NCBI RefSeq assembly: GCF_005870025.1
Contig: NZ_VATA01000002.1
Coordinates: 248,001 to 312,000 of the forward strand
Source: Poseidonocella sp. HB161398
GTDB taxonomy: Bacteria > Pseudomonadota > Alphaproteobacteria > Rhodobacterales > Rhodobacteraceae
Direction: 5' to 3'
Length of the DNA: 64,000 nucleotides
Shown here piece after piece: positions 46,337 to 56,350 of this stretch. A program made the translations under genes and the position numbers. Position 1 is the stretch's first letter; each line of letters begins with the position of its first letter. Below the pieces are notes generated by a model. The model saw nothing but the letters and a program-made list of their open reading frames with translations. It was not told the origin of the DNA and searched no databases.

Positions 46337-49300
46337 TCAGCTGCAGCCCGACGTGGAGCCGCAGGTGTTGCACTTCATGCAGGTGCCGTTCCTGACCAGC
46401 GTGTAGTTCCCGCATTCGCCGCAGGGATCGCCCTCGTAGCCCTGCATCTTCGCCTTCATCCGCGCATCCATCGCCGCCGGTTCGGCAATCGCGGTGGTGG
46501 CATGCAGGTCGAAGGCCGTCTCGAAGCCGAACCCCGCGCCGCCCGGCACCAGATCCTGCGGCAGGCGGTTCCTGAGATAGCCCGAAGAGCTGATCTGCTT
46601 CAGCACCTGCAGCGATTTCGACGCCGCGCTCTCGCCCGCGGGCTTCACGTTCGAGGCCGTCTCCAACACCCCGCCGCCCAGCGTGTCGAAGCTCGTCCCC
46701 TCCGGCTGGACATGCGCCAGGTCGGTACGGTCGAGATAGCTGATCGCCAGTTCGCGGAAGATGTAGTCGAGGATCGAGGTCGCGTTCTTGATCGAGTCGT
46801 TGCCCTGCACCATCCCCGCCGGCTCGAAGCGGGTGAAGGTGAAGGCGTCGACGAATTCCTCCAGCGGCACGCCGTATTGCAGCCCGACCGACACGGCGAT
46901 GGCGAAGTTGTTCATCATCGCCCGGAAGCCCGCGCCTTCCTTGTGCATGTCGATGAAGATCTCGCCCAGGCTGCCGTCGCGGTACTCGCCGGTGCGCAGA
47001 TAGACCTTGTGGCCGCCGACGATCGCCTTCTGGGTATAGCCCTTGCGCCGCTCGGGCAGCTTCTCGCGCCCGGCCCGGACCTCCTTGATGACGATCTTCT
47101 CGACGATCTTCTCGGCCAGCACCGCGGCCTTCTCCTGCGGCGTGCCGGTCTCCAGGACCTCCGCCGCCGCGTCATCGTCCTCGACCAGCGCCGCCGCCAG
47201 CGGCTGGCTCAGCTTCGAGCCGTCGCGGTAGAGCGCATTGGCCTTCACGCCGAGGCTCCAGCTCAGCTCGTAGGCGCGCTGGCAGTCCTCGATCGTGGCG
47301 TCGTTCGGCATGTTGATCGTCTTCGAGATCGCCCCCGAGATGAAGCTCTGCGCCGCTGCCATCATGGTGATGTGGCTGTCGACCGACAGATACCGCCGCC
47401 CCGTCCGGCCGCAGGCATTGGCGCAGTCGAAAACCGGCAGGTGCTCCGGCTTCAGATGCGGCGCGCCCTCCAGCGTCATGGTGCCGACGACATGGTCGTT
47501 CGCCGCCTCGATCTGGCGCCGGGTGAAGCCCAGATGGGTCAGCAGGTCGAAGGTCGGATCGGCCATCTGCTTCTCGGGGATGCCCAGCACCCCGGTGCAG
47601 AACTCCGCGCCCAGCGTCCACTGGTTGAAGACGAAGCGGATGTCGAAGGCCGTCGGCAGCGCCGCTTCGATCTTGTCGATCTCCGCCTTGCCGAAGCCGT
47701 GGCCGATCAGCGCCGTGTGGTTGATCCCCGGCGCATTCCCCAGGCTGCCATGGCCGACCGCATGGGCGATCATCTCGCCGATCTGGGCCGGGCCATAGCC
47801 CAGCTTCTCCAGCGCCTTCGGCACCGAGCGGTTGATGATCTTGAAATAGCCGCCGCCCGCGAGCTTCTTGAACTTCACCAGCGCGAAATCCGGTTCGATC
47901 CCGGTCGTGTCGCAATCCATGACGAGGCCGATCGTGCCGGTGGGCGCGATCACCGTCGATTGCGCATTGCGGTAGCCGTGGGTCTGCCCCAGCCGCAGCG
48001 CCTCGTCCCAGGCCGCCGCCGCCAGATGGGTCAGCTCGGCATCCGGGCAGTTCGTCCGGTCGAGCGGCACCGGCTTCACCGCCAGCCCCTCGTAGCCGAT
48101 CTCGGCGCCCTGCGCGGCCAGGCTGTGGTTGCGGATCACCCGCAGCATATGCGCCCGGTTGCGCTCGTAGCCCGGGAAGGCGCCCAGCTCGGCGGCCATC
48201 TCGGCAGAGGTCGCATAGGCGGTGCCGGTCATGATCGCGGTCAGCGCGGCGCAGATCGCCCGGCCCTCGTCGGAGTCGTAGCCATGGCCCATGGTCATCA
48301 AGAGCCCGCCGATATTGGCGTAGCCCAGGCCCAGCGTGCGGAATACGTAGGAGCGGCGCGCGATCTCCTCGGAGGGGAACTGCGCCATCATCACCGAGAT
48401 CTCCAGCGTCACCGTCCAGAGCCGCGCGGCATGGATGTAGTCCTCGGCCTGGAACTTGCCGTCCCTGAGGAAGGTCAGCAGGTTCAGCGAGGCCAGGTTG
48501 CAGGCCGTGTCGTCGAGGAACATGTATTCCGAGCAGGGATTGGATCCGCGGATCTCGCCATCCTCGGGACAGGTATGCCAGGCATTGACCGTGTCATGGT
48601 ACTGGATGCCCGGATCGGCGCAGGCCCAGGCGGCATGGCCGATCTGCTCCCACAGGTCGCGCGCCTTCAGCGTCTTCGCCACCTTGCCGTCGGTGCGGCG
48701 CAGGAGCGCCCAGTCGCCATCCTCGCGGACCGCCTGCAGGAAGGCGTCGGTGACGCGCACCGAGTTGTTGGAATTCTGCCCCGAGACCGAGGCATAGGCC
48801 TCGCTGTCCCAGTCGGTGTCATAGGTCGGGAATTCGATCGAGGTGTAGCCCTGCCGCGCGTACTGGAGCACGCGGTTGACATAGGTCTCGGGGATCATCG
48901 CCTTCTTGGCGGCGCGGATCGCCTTTTTCAGGGCGTCGTTCTTCGCCGGATCGGTCGCATCGCCGATCGCGCCGTCCCACTGGGCAATTCCGGCGAAGAT
49001 CTGGTTGAGATGCGTCTCGTGCATCTTCGAGCCTGCCACGAGGCTCGCCACCTTTTGCTCTTCCTTCACCTTCCAGTTGATGAAGTCCTCGATATCGGGG
49101 TGGTCCGCGTCGCAGATCACCATCTTGGCCGCGCGCCGGGTCGTTCCGCCCGACTTGATCGCGCCCGCTGCCCGATCGCCGATCTTCAGGAAACCCATCA
49201 GACCGGAGCTCTTGCCGCCGCCGGAGAGGGCTTCGCCCTCGGCCCGGAGGCTCGAAAAGTTCGTGCCGGTGCCCGAGCCGTACTTGAAGAGGCGCGCCTC

Positions 49301-49960
49301 GCGGACCCAGAGGTCCATGATGCCGCCCTGGTTCACCAAGTCGTCCGAGACCGACTGGATGAAGCAGGCATGGGGCTGCGGATGTTCATAGGCCGATTTC
49401 GACTTCACCAGCTTGTGGGTGAAGGGATCGACGTAATAGTGGCCCTGCGACGGACCGTCGATGCCATAGGCCCAGTGCAGGCCGGTGTTGAACCATTGCG
49501 GGCTGTTCGGCGCCGCCATCTGGCGGGCGAGCATCAGCCGCATCTCGTCGAAATAGGCGCGCGCATCGGCCTCGGCGGTGAAATAGCCGCCCTTCCAGCC
49601 CCAGTAGGCCCAGGCGCCCGCGAGCCGGTCGAAGACCTGCCGCGCCGAGGTCTCGCCGCCGAAGCGCTCTTCCTCGGGCAGCGAGGACAGCGCGTTGCGG
49701 TCCGGCACCGAGCGCCAGAGGAATTCCGGGACGTTCTTCTCGGGGACCCGCTTCAGCCGCGCCGCGACGCCGGCCTTGCGGAAGTACTTCTGCGCCAGCA
49801 CGTCCGAGGCGACCTGGCTCCAGCCCGCGGGCACCTCGACCGCGTCGAGCCGGAAGACGATCTTGCCGTCGGGGTTCCGGATCTCTGAGGAGGTCGTGGC
49901 AAACTCCAGCTGGGCGTAGGCGTCGGCAGCTTCGGTCGTGAACTTGCGCTCTATCTTCAT
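46337..49960 (-). CDS. nrdJ: class II (adenosylcobalamin-dependent) ribonucleotide reductase
   Basis: A 1207-residue enzyme making deoxyribonucleotides, independent of oxygen but needing vitamin B12. Catalytic loop signatures are [20 protein letters not shown] and the [20 protein letters not shown] region. The C-terminus has the redox Cys cluster [18 protein letters not shown] then [12 protein letters not shown] 49960 ([11 protein letters not shown]) was chosen over the ATG 7 codons upstream because AGAGG sits five bases before it. Two NrdR-box-like sites lie 105-163 bp upstream. No cobalamin riboswitch is visible. Confidence 0.97.
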   Translation of the reverse strand: MKIERKFTTEAADAYAQLEFATTSSEIRNPDGKIVFRLDAVEVPAGWSQVASDVLAQKYFRKAGVAARLKRVPEKNVPEFLWRSVPDRNALSSLPEEERFGGETSARQVFDRLAGAWAYWGWKGGYFTAEADARAYFDEMRLMLARQMAAPNSPQWFNTGLHWAYGIDGPSQGHYYVDPFTHKLVKSKSAYEHPQPHACFIQSVSDDLVNQGGIMDLWVREARLFKYGSGTGTNFSSLRAEGEALSGGGKSSGLMGFLKIGDRAAGAIKSGGTTRRAAKMVICDADHPDIEDFINWKVKEEQKVASLVAGSKMHETHLNQIFAGIAQWDGAIGDATDPAKNDALKKAIRAAKKAMIPETYVNRVLQYARQGYTSIEFPTYDTDWDSEAYASVSGQNSNNSVRVTDAFLQAVREDGDWALLRRTDGKVAKTLKARDLWEQIGHAAWACADPGIQYHDTVNAWHTCPEDGEIRGSNPCSEYMFLDDTACNLASLNLLTFLRDGKFQAEDYIHAARLWTVTLEISVMMAQFPSEEIARRSYVFRTLGLGYANIGGLLMTMGHGYDSDEGRAICAALTAIMTGTAYATSAEMAAELGAFPGYERNRAHMLRVIRNHSLAAQGAEIGYEGLAVKPVPLDRTNCPDAELTHLAAAAWDEALRLGQTHGYRNAQSTVIAPTGTIGLVMDCDTTGIEPDFALVKFKKLAGGGYFKIINRSVPKALEKLGYGPAQIGEMIAHAVGHGSLGNAPGINHTALIGHGFGKAEIDKIEAALPTAFDIRFVFNQWTLGAEFCTGVLGIPEKQMADPTFDLLTHLGFTRRQIEAANDHVVGTMTLEGAPHLKPEHLPVFDCANACGRTGRRYLSVDSHITMMAAAQSFISGAISKTINMPNDATIEDCQRAYELSWSLGVKANALYRDGSKLSQPLAAALVEDDDAAAEVLETGTPQEKAAVLAEKIVEKIVIKEVRAGREKLPERRKGYTQKAIVGGHKVYLRTGEYRDGSLGEIFIDMHKEGAGFRAMMNNFAIAVSVGLQYGVPLEEFVDAFTFTRFEPAGMVQGNDSIKNATSILDYIFRELAISYLDRTDLAHVQPEGTSFDTLGGGVLETASNVKPAGESAASKSLQVLKQISSSGYLRNRLPQDLVPGGAGFGFETAFDLHATTAIAEPAAMDARMKAKMQGYEGDPCGECGNYTLVRNGTCMKCNTCGSTSGCS

Positions 49961-50064
49961 CGGGGCCTCTGCGGTCGTCATCAGGTTGCGCGGGGCCCCT
50001 TGGGGCCGGTGCCGCCTTGTCGCTTGCGGCCGGGGCGCAGACTCCCGTCCCATGGCCCGAAGAG

Positions 50065-50080
50065 CCACAAGATATAGAGC
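50065..50080 (-). promoter_or_regulatory. NrdR box 1 upstream of nrdJ
   Basis: CCACAAGATATAGAGC matches 13 of 16 positions of the NrdR-box consensus aCaCwAtATaTwGtgt (consensus from memory). The site is 105 bp upstream of the nrdJ start. Confidence 0.65.
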
Positions 50081-50107
50081 AGTCGATGGTTCCCCGGTAG
50101 GTGGCGA

Positions 50108-50123
50108 TCACCACATCTAGTGT
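50108..50123 (-). promoter_or_regulatory. NrdR box 2 upstream of nrdJ
   Basis: TCACCACATCTAGTGT matches 12 of 16 positions of the same consensus. The centre-to-centre distance to box 1 is 43 bp, about four helical turns, as expected for paired NrdR boxes on one DNA face. Confidence 0.6.
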
Positions 50124-50165
50124 GAAGGCGTCGCGTACCTACAAGTAAGCGTAGAACCCAGTTGC

Positions 50166-50213
50166 TGGTCAACTGAAGAAATCACAACAGGTAGCGGTTT
50201 TTTATGTTGACCA
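50166..50213. promoter_or_regulatory. inverted repeat in the nrdJ / 50351 divergent region
   Basis: TGGTCAAC (50166-50173) and GTTGACCA (50206-50213) are perfect inverted copies 40 bp apart in an AT-rich stretch. The minus-strand TTGACC could also be a -35 element for nrdJ. Function unknown. Confidence 0.3.
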
Positions 50214-50350
50214 CACAAGATGCGATTCCCTGCCCGCAATCTAATCAAATTTACCGAGAATAATCATCGTCCGTTCCTGCCGGGCCTTTTGGGTGTAGGC
50301 AGTCCCCGCACATCCCACAGACTCAACCCGCCACAGGAAGGAGCCCTCCC

Positions 50351-51067
50351 TTGGCCCGGCCGTTCTGCGCCCTGCGCGGCGCCCTTTGCGTGTTTGCCGT
50401 CCTCTTGGCGGCGCTTGCCCTCCAGACCGCTCCGGCCTCCGCCGGCAGCGTGCCGCATTTCCGCGATTTCACCGGCGGGACCTGCATCCGCGCGGCGGAT
50501 CTGGAGACCGCCTACCGCGAAGGCTTCAAGGGCACGCGGCCGCCGCCCCTGTGCATCGAGCATCCCTGCAGCGAGGAACTCGGCCGCCGCGGCTATTCCC
50601 GCGAGATCCTCGGCCGCGAGGCGACGGATGGCGAATGGGACACCTACCTGTCGGCGCGGGCGCAGGTCTGCAGCAGCGCCGATCCCGGCGCGCTTGCCCA
50701 GCTGGTGCCCGAGGAGGAACCCGAAGAGCCGATGCCGATGGTGACGCAGTTCCTGGCCGCCGAGGGCCATGCCTTCCCGCTCGGCGATCCGGTCGCCCTG
50801 CCCGGCCCGCCGCCCGTCGAGAGCCACCTGATCCCGCGTCCCGACGGGCAGCGCGAGCGCTCCGATCCGTTCGACATCTTCATCCCGGACGGCATTCCGC
50901 CCGGCGACGGGGCCTCCGGTCCCCGGCCGCATCCCGGCCCGGGCGGCACCGGCCCCGGCGGGACATGGCCCTCGGAGGTCGCCATCCCGCCCGTGCCGGT
51001 CCTGCCCGGCGGGCTCGCCCTGGCCTCGGCGCTGGCGCTGGCCGCCCTGCTCAGGCGGCGGCGCTAG
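50351..51067 (+). CDS. secreted protein with VPLPA-CTERM-like C-terminus
   Basis: A 238-residue protein starting at TTG 50351, preceded by GGAAGGAGCCC. It has a signal peptide (cleavage near TAPASA-GSV), Cys pairs (GGTCIRA, PPLCIEHPC, VCSSAD), a Pro/Gly-rich region (residues 145-210) and a tail VPVLPGGLALASALALAALL plus RRRR. The tail matches the VPxLP-hydrophobic-Arg plan of VPLPA-CTERM signals, with PVLPGG in place of PLPA. Function unknown. It converges with the lipoprotein gene at 51092. Confidence 0.7.
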   Translation: MARPFCALRGALCVFAVLLAALALQTAPASAGSVPHFRDFTGGTCIRAADLETAYREGFKGTRPPPLCIEHPCSEELGRRGYSREILGREATDGEWDTYLSARAQVCSSADPGALAQLVPEEEPEEPMPMVTQFLAAEGHAFPLGDPVALPGPPPVESHLIPRPDGQRERSDPFDIFIPDGIPPGDGASGPRPHPGPGGTGPGGTWPSEVAIPPVPVLPGGLALASALALAALLRRRR

Positions 51068-51091
51068 CGCCCGGCCAATCCTGGCGCGGCC

Positions 51092-51412
51092 TCAGCACTC
51101 GCCATGCGGGACCATGACCACCGACTGGTAGACCCCGTCGCCGGTCTCCATCCGCGCGCAGGCCGCCGTCATCGAGTTGTACCAGTAGGCGACCCCGCCC
51201 GAGTCGCGGGTCTTCTCGAAGCCGAGCCCCGAGATCGGCCCGGCGGAGCCCTCGACCGCACGGCCCTGGAAGGGCGTCAGGTCGGTGCCGCTGCCGCCCG
51301 AGGACAGCCCGCCGCCGCTGCCCCCGCCGCCGGTCATCTGCGCCATCGGCTCGCAGGCAGCGAGTGCGAAGAGCGCGAGGCCGAGGCCCGCAGAGGCTTT
51401 GAGGAGGGTCAT
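51092..51412 (-). CDS. small hypothetical lipoprotein
   Basis: A 106-residue lipoprotein: lipobox LAAC at about residue 20, then a Gly/Ser-rich linker (TGGGGSGGGLSSGGSG) and a short domain with LGFEKTRDSGGVAYWYNS and a terminal HGEC. ATG 51412 lies 11 bp after the ABC exporter stop, so it is probably co-transcribed. Confidence 0.65.
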   Translation of the reverse strand: MTLLKASAGLGLALFALAACEPMAQMTGGGGSGGGLSSGGSGTDLTPFQGRAVEGSAGPISGLGFEKTRDSGGVAYWYNSMTAACARMETGDGVYQSVVMVPHGEC

Positions 51413-51423
51413 GGTCTGTCCTT

Positions 51424-53322
51424 TCATTCCGCTGGGCCCGCGGGCCCGTCTCCGGCGACCCTAGCAGCCCGGTCCGGCGACGTGAACCGCCCCGCCGACT
51501 CGGCCTGCGCCGCCCAGAGCGCCGCATAGCGCCCGCCCGCCGCCAGAAGCGCGTCGTGGCGCCCCTCCTCGACCACGCGGCCCGCGTCCAGAACCAGGAT
51601 CCGGTCGGCATCGACCACGGTCGACAGCCGGTGCGCGATCGTCACCACGGTCCGCCCCCGCCCCATCCGGCGCAGCGCCTCCTGGATGTCGCGCTCGGTC
51701 CGGGTGTCGAGCGCGCTCGTCGCCTCGTCAAGGAGCACGATCGGCGGGTTCTTCAGGATGGTGCGGGCGATGCCCACCCGCTGCTTCTCGCCGCCCGAGA
51801 GCCGGAGCCCGCGCTCGCCCACCTGGGTGGCGTAGCCCTCCGGCAGCGCCGCGATGAAGGCGCCGAGCTGCGCCGCCTCGGCCGCCGCCTCGATCTCCGC
51901 CCGGCTTGCCCCGGGGCGGCCATAGGAGATGTTGTAGAGCAGCGTGTCGTTGAACAGCACCGTGTCCTGCGGCACCACGCCGATCTGGGCATGCAGGCTG
52001 TCCTGGGTCACGTCGCGCAGATCCTGCCCGTCGATCGCCACCCGCCCCTCGGTCGCGTCGTAGAAGCGGAAGAGCAGCCGGCCGATCGTGCTCTTCCCCG
52101 CCCCCGAGGGCCCGACCAGCGCCACCGTCTCGCCCGGCGCCGCCGAGAAGCTGAGCCCGTGCAGCACCGGCCGCGCCGGATCGTAGCCGAAGCTGACATC
52201 CTCGAAGCGAAGCTCGCCGCGGGGGACCTTGAGCGCGGGCGCGCCGGGACGGTCGGCGACCTCGGGCGGCTGGTCGAGCAGGTGGAACATCGCCCCCATG
52301 TCGACGAAGCTCTGGCGGATGTCGCGATAGACGCTGCCGAGGAAGTTCAGCGGCTGGATCAGCTGGATCATGTAGGCGTTGACCATGACGAAATCGCCGA
52401 CCGTCAGGCTGCCGCGCTCCACCCCGATGGCGGCCATCGCCATCACTCCGACAAGCCCCGCGGTGATCAGCACGGTCTGGCCGAAATTAAGCGCCGCCAG
52501 CGAATAGCCCGATTTCACCGCCGCGCCGATATAGGCCTCCATCGCCCGGTCGTAGCGCGCCGCCTCGCGCGCCTCGGCGCCGAAATACTTCACCGTCTCG
52601 AAATTCAGCAGGCTGTCGATCGCCTTCTGGTTGGCGTCCTGGTCCTGCAGGTTCATCTCGCGGCGCAGCCCCAGCCGCCATTGCGTCACCCGGAAGGTGA
52701 AGACCGCATAGGTGCCCAGCGTCGCGGCCACCACGGCCAGGTACCAGAGGTCGAACACCGTCGCCAGGACGACGCAGATCATCCCCAGCTCCAGAAGCAG
52801 CGGCCCGATGGAGAACAGCAGGAAGCGCAGCAGGAACTCGATCCCCTTCACCCCGCGCTCCATCACCCGGCTGAGACCGCCGGTCTTGCGGGTGATGTGG
52901 TAGCGCAGGCTCATCCGGTGGATATGCGAGAAGGTCTCGACCGCCACCTCGCGCAGCGCCTGCTGGCCCGCGCGCAGGAAGATCACGTCGCGCAGCTGCT
53001 GGAAGCCGGTCGTCATCAGCCGCGCCATGCCGTAGGCCACGGTCAGCCCGACCGCGCCGAGCGCCAGATCGGAGACGCCCTCGCCGGACAGCCTGTCGAC
53101 CGCGGATTTGTAGAGGAAGGGCGTGGCCACCGCGAAGAGCTTCGAGGCGACGAGCGCGGCCACGGCCAGCAGCACCCGGATCTTGGTCCCGGTCCGCCCG
53201 GGCGGCCAGAGATAGGGCGCGACGCGGGCGAGGATGCGGCGGGGGGAGGCTTCGGCCGCGGCGGCGGCATCAGCGGGCGGAGGCGTTCCGCCGCGCGCGG
53301 CGGGAAAGGAGGAGGATCTCAA
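51424..53322 (-). CDS. ABC exporter, ATM1/HMT1 type
   Basis: A 632-residue half-transporter: an N-terminal six-helix membrane domain (about 45-330) and a C-terminal ATPase with Walker A VGPSGAGKSTIGRLL, signature LSGGEKQRVGIA and Walker B IVLLDEATSALD. Segments such as RYHITRKTGGLSRVMERGVKG match the bacterial ATM1-like family, which exports glutathione or metal-glutathione compounds. The start appears to be TTG 53322 with GGAG six bases upstream; no earlier ATG fits. Confidence 0.9.
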   Translation of the reverse strand: MRSSSFPAARGGTPPPADAAAAAEASPRRILARVAPYLWPPGRTGTKIRVLLAVAALVASKLFAVATPFLYKSAVDRLSGEGVSDLALGAVGLTVAYGMARLMTTGFQQLRDVIFLRAGQQALREVAVETFSHIHRMSLRYHITRKTGGLSRVMERGVKGIEFLLRFLLFSIGPLLLELGMICVVLATVFDLWYLAVVAATLGTYAVFTFRVTQWRLGLRREMNLQDQDANQKAIDSLLNFETVKYFGAEAREAARYDRAMEAYIGAAVKSGYSLAALNFGQTVLITAGLVGVMAMAAIGVERGSLTVGDFVMVNAYMIQLIQPLNFLGSVYRDIRQSFVDMGAMFHLLDQPPEVADRPGAPALKVPRGELRFEDVSFGYDPARPVLHGLSFSAAPGETVALVGPSGAGKSTIGRLLFRFYDATEGRVAIDGQDLRDVTQDSLHAQIGVVPQDTVLFNDTLLYNISYGRPGASRAEIEAAAEAAQLGAFIAALPEGYATQVGERGLRLSGGEKQRVGIARTILKNPPIVLLDEATSALDTRTERDIQEALRRMGRGRTVVTIAHRLSTVVDADRILVLDAGRVVEEGRHDALLAAGGRYAALWAAQAESAGRFTSPDRAARVAGDGPAGPAE

Positions 53323-53482
53323 GGCTTGCTCCGGCGGACTGGCAGGGCGAGGCTAGCCGCTGCGGCCGGGCTTGGCCAGCGCGGGCGCCCGTCCCGGCGG
53401 TCTGCCGCGGCATTTGACCCGCGGGCGAAGCGGACGCATGATGGCGCGAGCCCATCCCGGCCCAACCGATCCGGAACGTCCC

Positions 53483-53851
53483 ATGCGCGCGCTATTTCTT
53501 CCCGCCCTGCTCCTCCTGGCCGCCTGCGGCACGCCGCAGGACCGCTGCAGCAGCAACCTGACCCGCGAGGAGCGGCGCCTCGACCGGCTGATCGCCGAGA
53601 CCCGCGCGACGCTGGCCCGCGGCTATGACTACGAGACCGAGTACCGCGACGTGAATGTCGGCATGACGCTGTGCAACCGCGGCCCGAACATCGGCTGGTG
53701 CCTCGACCAGCGCACCCAGCCGGTGCGCCGCCCCGTGGCGATCGACCCGGAATCGGAGAAGCGCAAGCTCGACGCGCTGCTCCTGCGCCGCGAGAAGCTC
53801 GGCACGGCAAGCTGCACCGCCGAGGGCGAGCTGATCTCCGCCAGAAGCTGA
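53483..53851 (+). CDS. small hypothetical lipoprotein
   Basis: A 122-residue protein with lipobox LAAC (Cys15) after MRALFLPALLLL. The mature part has six Cys in total spacing (CGTPQDRCSSNLTREERRLD, VGMTLCNRGPNIGWCLDQR, GTASCTAEG), suggesting disulfides, and an Arg-rich helix. ATG 53483 is divergent from the ABC exporter. Unknown function. Confidence 0.65.
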   Translation: MRALFLPALLLLAACGTPQDRCSSNLTREERRLDRLIAETRATLARGYDYETEYRDVNVGMTLCNRGPNIGWCLDQRTQPVRRPVAIDPESEKRKLDALLLRREKLGTASCTAEGELISARS

Positions 53852-54514
53852 CCCCGCGCCCGTCCTTGCGGCGCTCCTGATCGCCCCCGGCCGCTCGGCA
53901 TGCCGTCAATCCATCCCCGACCCTGATCGGCAATCTCCGGCACCTGGCCGGCACGCGGCCCCTCCTCTGCCGAAGCCGGCCTGAGCGCAGTCATTCCCTC
54001 GATGGCACGTGGCCGGCGGGGCTGACAGACAAGGGATGGGATCAGCGGCGCCTGCCGGCATTGCAGGGGCGTCGGCCCGGCTTCCATCTTCGCGGTCCCC
54101 GACCTCCCCCGGAGGACTCCGGGACAACGCGCCCAGTGCCCCCTCGATGCGGCGCTCAGGCGGGCACGGCGGCGTCGGCATTTTCCGGCCCCGCGGAAGG
54201 CCCATGCCGCGGTCGCGGCGATACCCCGCCTCGGGAGGCGCAGAACGAACGCGGGACATGGGGCGAGGCACGTGGCCTGACAGTGCCGCCTTTCCGATCG
54301 CCTCGGCCATGAACGGCGAAACTCTCCGCAGCGCCAAAGGTGTGCACCGCCCGCATCACATGCAAGCGGCACATCGCAGCTGGCAGCAGCGGCCCAAAAG
54401 TGAGCGCACGGAAGATGCCAGCCGGGTCGCGCCTTGCGCCGGCGACGGCAGGAACCGGCGGGAATTCCGCGCCGCCTCCGGGCACCGGCAGCCGGGACAT
54501 GGCGCCGGCGCGGA
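53852..54514. other. 663-bp stretch without supported gene
   Basis: Several overlapping ORFs exist in both directions but none has a ribosome binding site, known motif or consistent codon pattern; all are rich in Arg/Ala/Pro/Gly. It could be a decayed gene. No repeats, tRNA or strong hairpin stood out. Confidence 0.5.
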
Positions 54515-55324
54515 CTAGTGCGCCGGGGCGCTGACCGGGTCGATCAGCGTGCGGCCGCCGTCGATTGTCAGGATCTGCCCGGTCATGAAGGCCGAGCCCT
54601 CGGAGGCCAGGAACTGCACCGTCTCGACGACCTCCTTGGGGCCGGCGATGCGCTGCAGCGGCGTGTTGTCGACGATGCTCTGGCGGTAGTCGCGGTTCTC
54701 TTTCAGCGTCGTCTTCAGGCTGTCGGACATGACCGAGCCGAAGGCGACGGAATTCACCCGGATGCGGTGCTCTGCCAGGGCGACGGCCATCGAGCGGGTC
54801 AGCTGGTCGAGCGCGGCGGTGGAGACCGAGAAGGCCAGCAGCTCGGGATGCGAGCGGCGCGCCGCGATCGAGGAGAGGTTGATGATCGAGCCGACAGGGC
54901 TGTCCTCGTCCTCGCTCTCGGCGGCCTGGGCGATCATCCGCCGCGCGGCCAGCTGGCTGAGCCGGTAGGCCGGCATCAGGTTCTGCTGCAGCAGCTCCTT
55001 CATCGTCTCGTCGCCGGTCGCGCCCAGCGGATCGTCGGCCATGACCTGGCGGCTGGCATTGACCAGGATGTCGAGCCGGTCGAAGGCGTCGAGCGTCGCC
55101 GACATCAGGTTCGCCAGCGTCAGGCGCTCGCGCAGGTCGCCCGCGAACCAGGCGGCCTTCTCCTTCTCGGGTAGCGAGTCGAACTCCTCGGAGAGCTTGT
55201 CCTCGTCCATGTCGACCATCATCACGCTGGCGCCCTGATCGAGCAGGTGCCGCGACACCGCCAGGCCGATGCCGTTGGCGGCGCCGGTCACGATCGCGGT
55301 CTTTCCCTCTACGGACAGGCTCAT
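54515..55324 (-). CDS. SDR-family protein lacking catalytic Tyr and Lys
   Basis: A 269-residue short-chain dehydrogenase/reductase fold. The cofactor motif TGAANGIGLAVSRHLL and the catalytic Ser strand IINLSS are present, but the expected YxxxK reads FSVST (Phe codon at 54830-54832, Thr at 54818-54820), and NNAG is LVNAS. Usual SDR chemistry is therefore doubtful. The C-terminus still has TGQILTIDGGRTL. It overlaps the upstream methyltransferase by 4 bp (ATGA) in a clpS-methyltransferase-SDR operon. Confidence 0.92.
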   Translation of the reverse strand: MSLSVEGKTAIVTGAANGIGLAVSRHLLDQGASVMMVDMDEDKLSEEFDSLPEKEKAAWFAGDLRERLTLANLMSATLDAFDRLDILVNASRQVMADDPLGATGDETMKELLQQNLMPAYRLSQLAARRMIAQAAESEDEDSPVGSIINLSSIAARRSHPELLAFSVSTAALDQLTRSMAVALAEHRIRVNSVAFGSVMSDSLKTTLKENRDYRQSIVDNTPLQRIAGPKEVVETVQFLASEGSAFMTGQILTIDGGRTLIDPVSAPAH

Positions 55325-56328
55325 GCGCGTCTCCTTGCGTCTCTGCCGGATTTCGGAGCGCTGGCCTCTACCACCTTGTAGCCGGACTGCGCCACCACTT
55401 CCCTGACGTCGCCGAAATGCGCGGCAAGCGCCGCCTCGTAGGGCAGATGGCGGTTGGCCACCATCCAGAAGCGGCCATTGCGGCCGAGCATCCGCGCGGC
55501 GGCCTGGATGAAGGCGCGGCCGATCTCGGGGCTGGCCTCGCGGCCGGAATGGAAGGGCGGGTTCGAGACGATGAAATCCAGCGCCTCGGGCTCCTGCCAG
55601 GCGGTCGCATCGGCCCAGTGGAAGCGCGCGCGCGGGTCGGGCACGTTCTCCTTCGCGGCCTCGAGCGCGCGGAAGTCCTCTTCGACCAGATGCAGCCGGG
55701 TGACGGCGGGCGATTGCAGCACCGCATCGGCGAGAAAGCCCCAGCCCGCGCCCAGATCGGCGCCCGCGCCCTTCATTGGCGGCAGGATCTCGGCCAGCAG
55801 CTTCGAGCCCGGATCGATCCCGTCGGCCGAGAAGATGCCCGGCGCGGTGCGGAACCGTCCGGCCATCGGCCAGTCCCGCGCGATCGCCGCCCAGTCGTCG
55901 AAGACCGGAGCCGCGGAGAACCAGAAGAGCCGGCCATGGGACTTGACGTAGCTGTCGGAGACCTCGATCCGCTCGCGGCAGTCCTTCAGCGCGGGCTCGA
56001 TCCCGTCGGTCTTCTGGCCGTCGATGAAGACCGGCGCGCCTTCGGAGAGGCAGGCCACGGCCTGGGCGATGCGCAGCCGGGTGGCGGGACGGGCGCGCCC
56101 GGCGAAGACCAGCGCGGCGGCATAGGCGCCCTCGGGCGCGGTATGCGCGGCGATCCCGGCGGCGGCACAGGCGCGGTGCAGCCGCGCCGAGGGGGAGATG
56201 GCATCGATCCGGTCGCGGGCGACGCCCGGAAGGATCGGCGGTTCTGCCGGATCGAAGACCGCGATGCGGCCGTCCTGCGGCAGGAGTGCAGCGCCCGTTT
56301 CCAGGGCGAGGGTCACGCGCTTGAGCAT
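55321..56328 (-). CDS. class I SAM-dependent methyltransferase, RsmC-like
   Basis: A 335-residue protein with the RsmC layout: a degenerate N-terminal half and a catalytic C-terminal half with the SAM motif GADLGAGWGFLADAVL and the base-methylating NPPFHSG motif. Such enzymes methylate guanine N2 in 16S rRNA; the exact target is inferred. It lies 22 bp downstream of clpS and overlaps the SDR gene. Confidence 0.88.
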   Translation of the reverse strand: MLKRVTLALETGAALLPQDGRIAVFDPAEPPILPGVARDRIDAISPSARLHRACAAAGIAAHTAPEGAYAAALVFAGRARPATRLRIAQAVACLSEGAPVFIDGQKTDGIEPALKDCRERIEVSDSYVKSHGRLFWFSAAPVFDDWAAIARDWPMAGRFRTAPGIFSADGIDPGSKLLAEILPPMKGAGADLGAGWGFLADAVLQSPAVTRLHLVEEDFRALEAAKENVPDPRARFHWADATAWQEPEALDFIVSNPPFHSGREASPEIGRAFIQAAARMLGRNGRFWMVANRHLPYEAALAAHFGDVREVVAQSGYKVVEASAPKSGRDARRRA

Positions 56329-56350
56329 GGGAAACCCGGCCTCGCGGCCG

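Noticed and set aside
46502-49888. 1128-codon open frame opposite nrdJ
   Set aside because: Antisense shadow of nrdJ in high-GC DNA; no motif or ribosome binding site.
50144-50172. TTGACC with a downstream CTTACT as the nrdJ promoter
   Set aside because: The -35 element is good but the -10 match is poor; kept only as a note under the inverted repeat.
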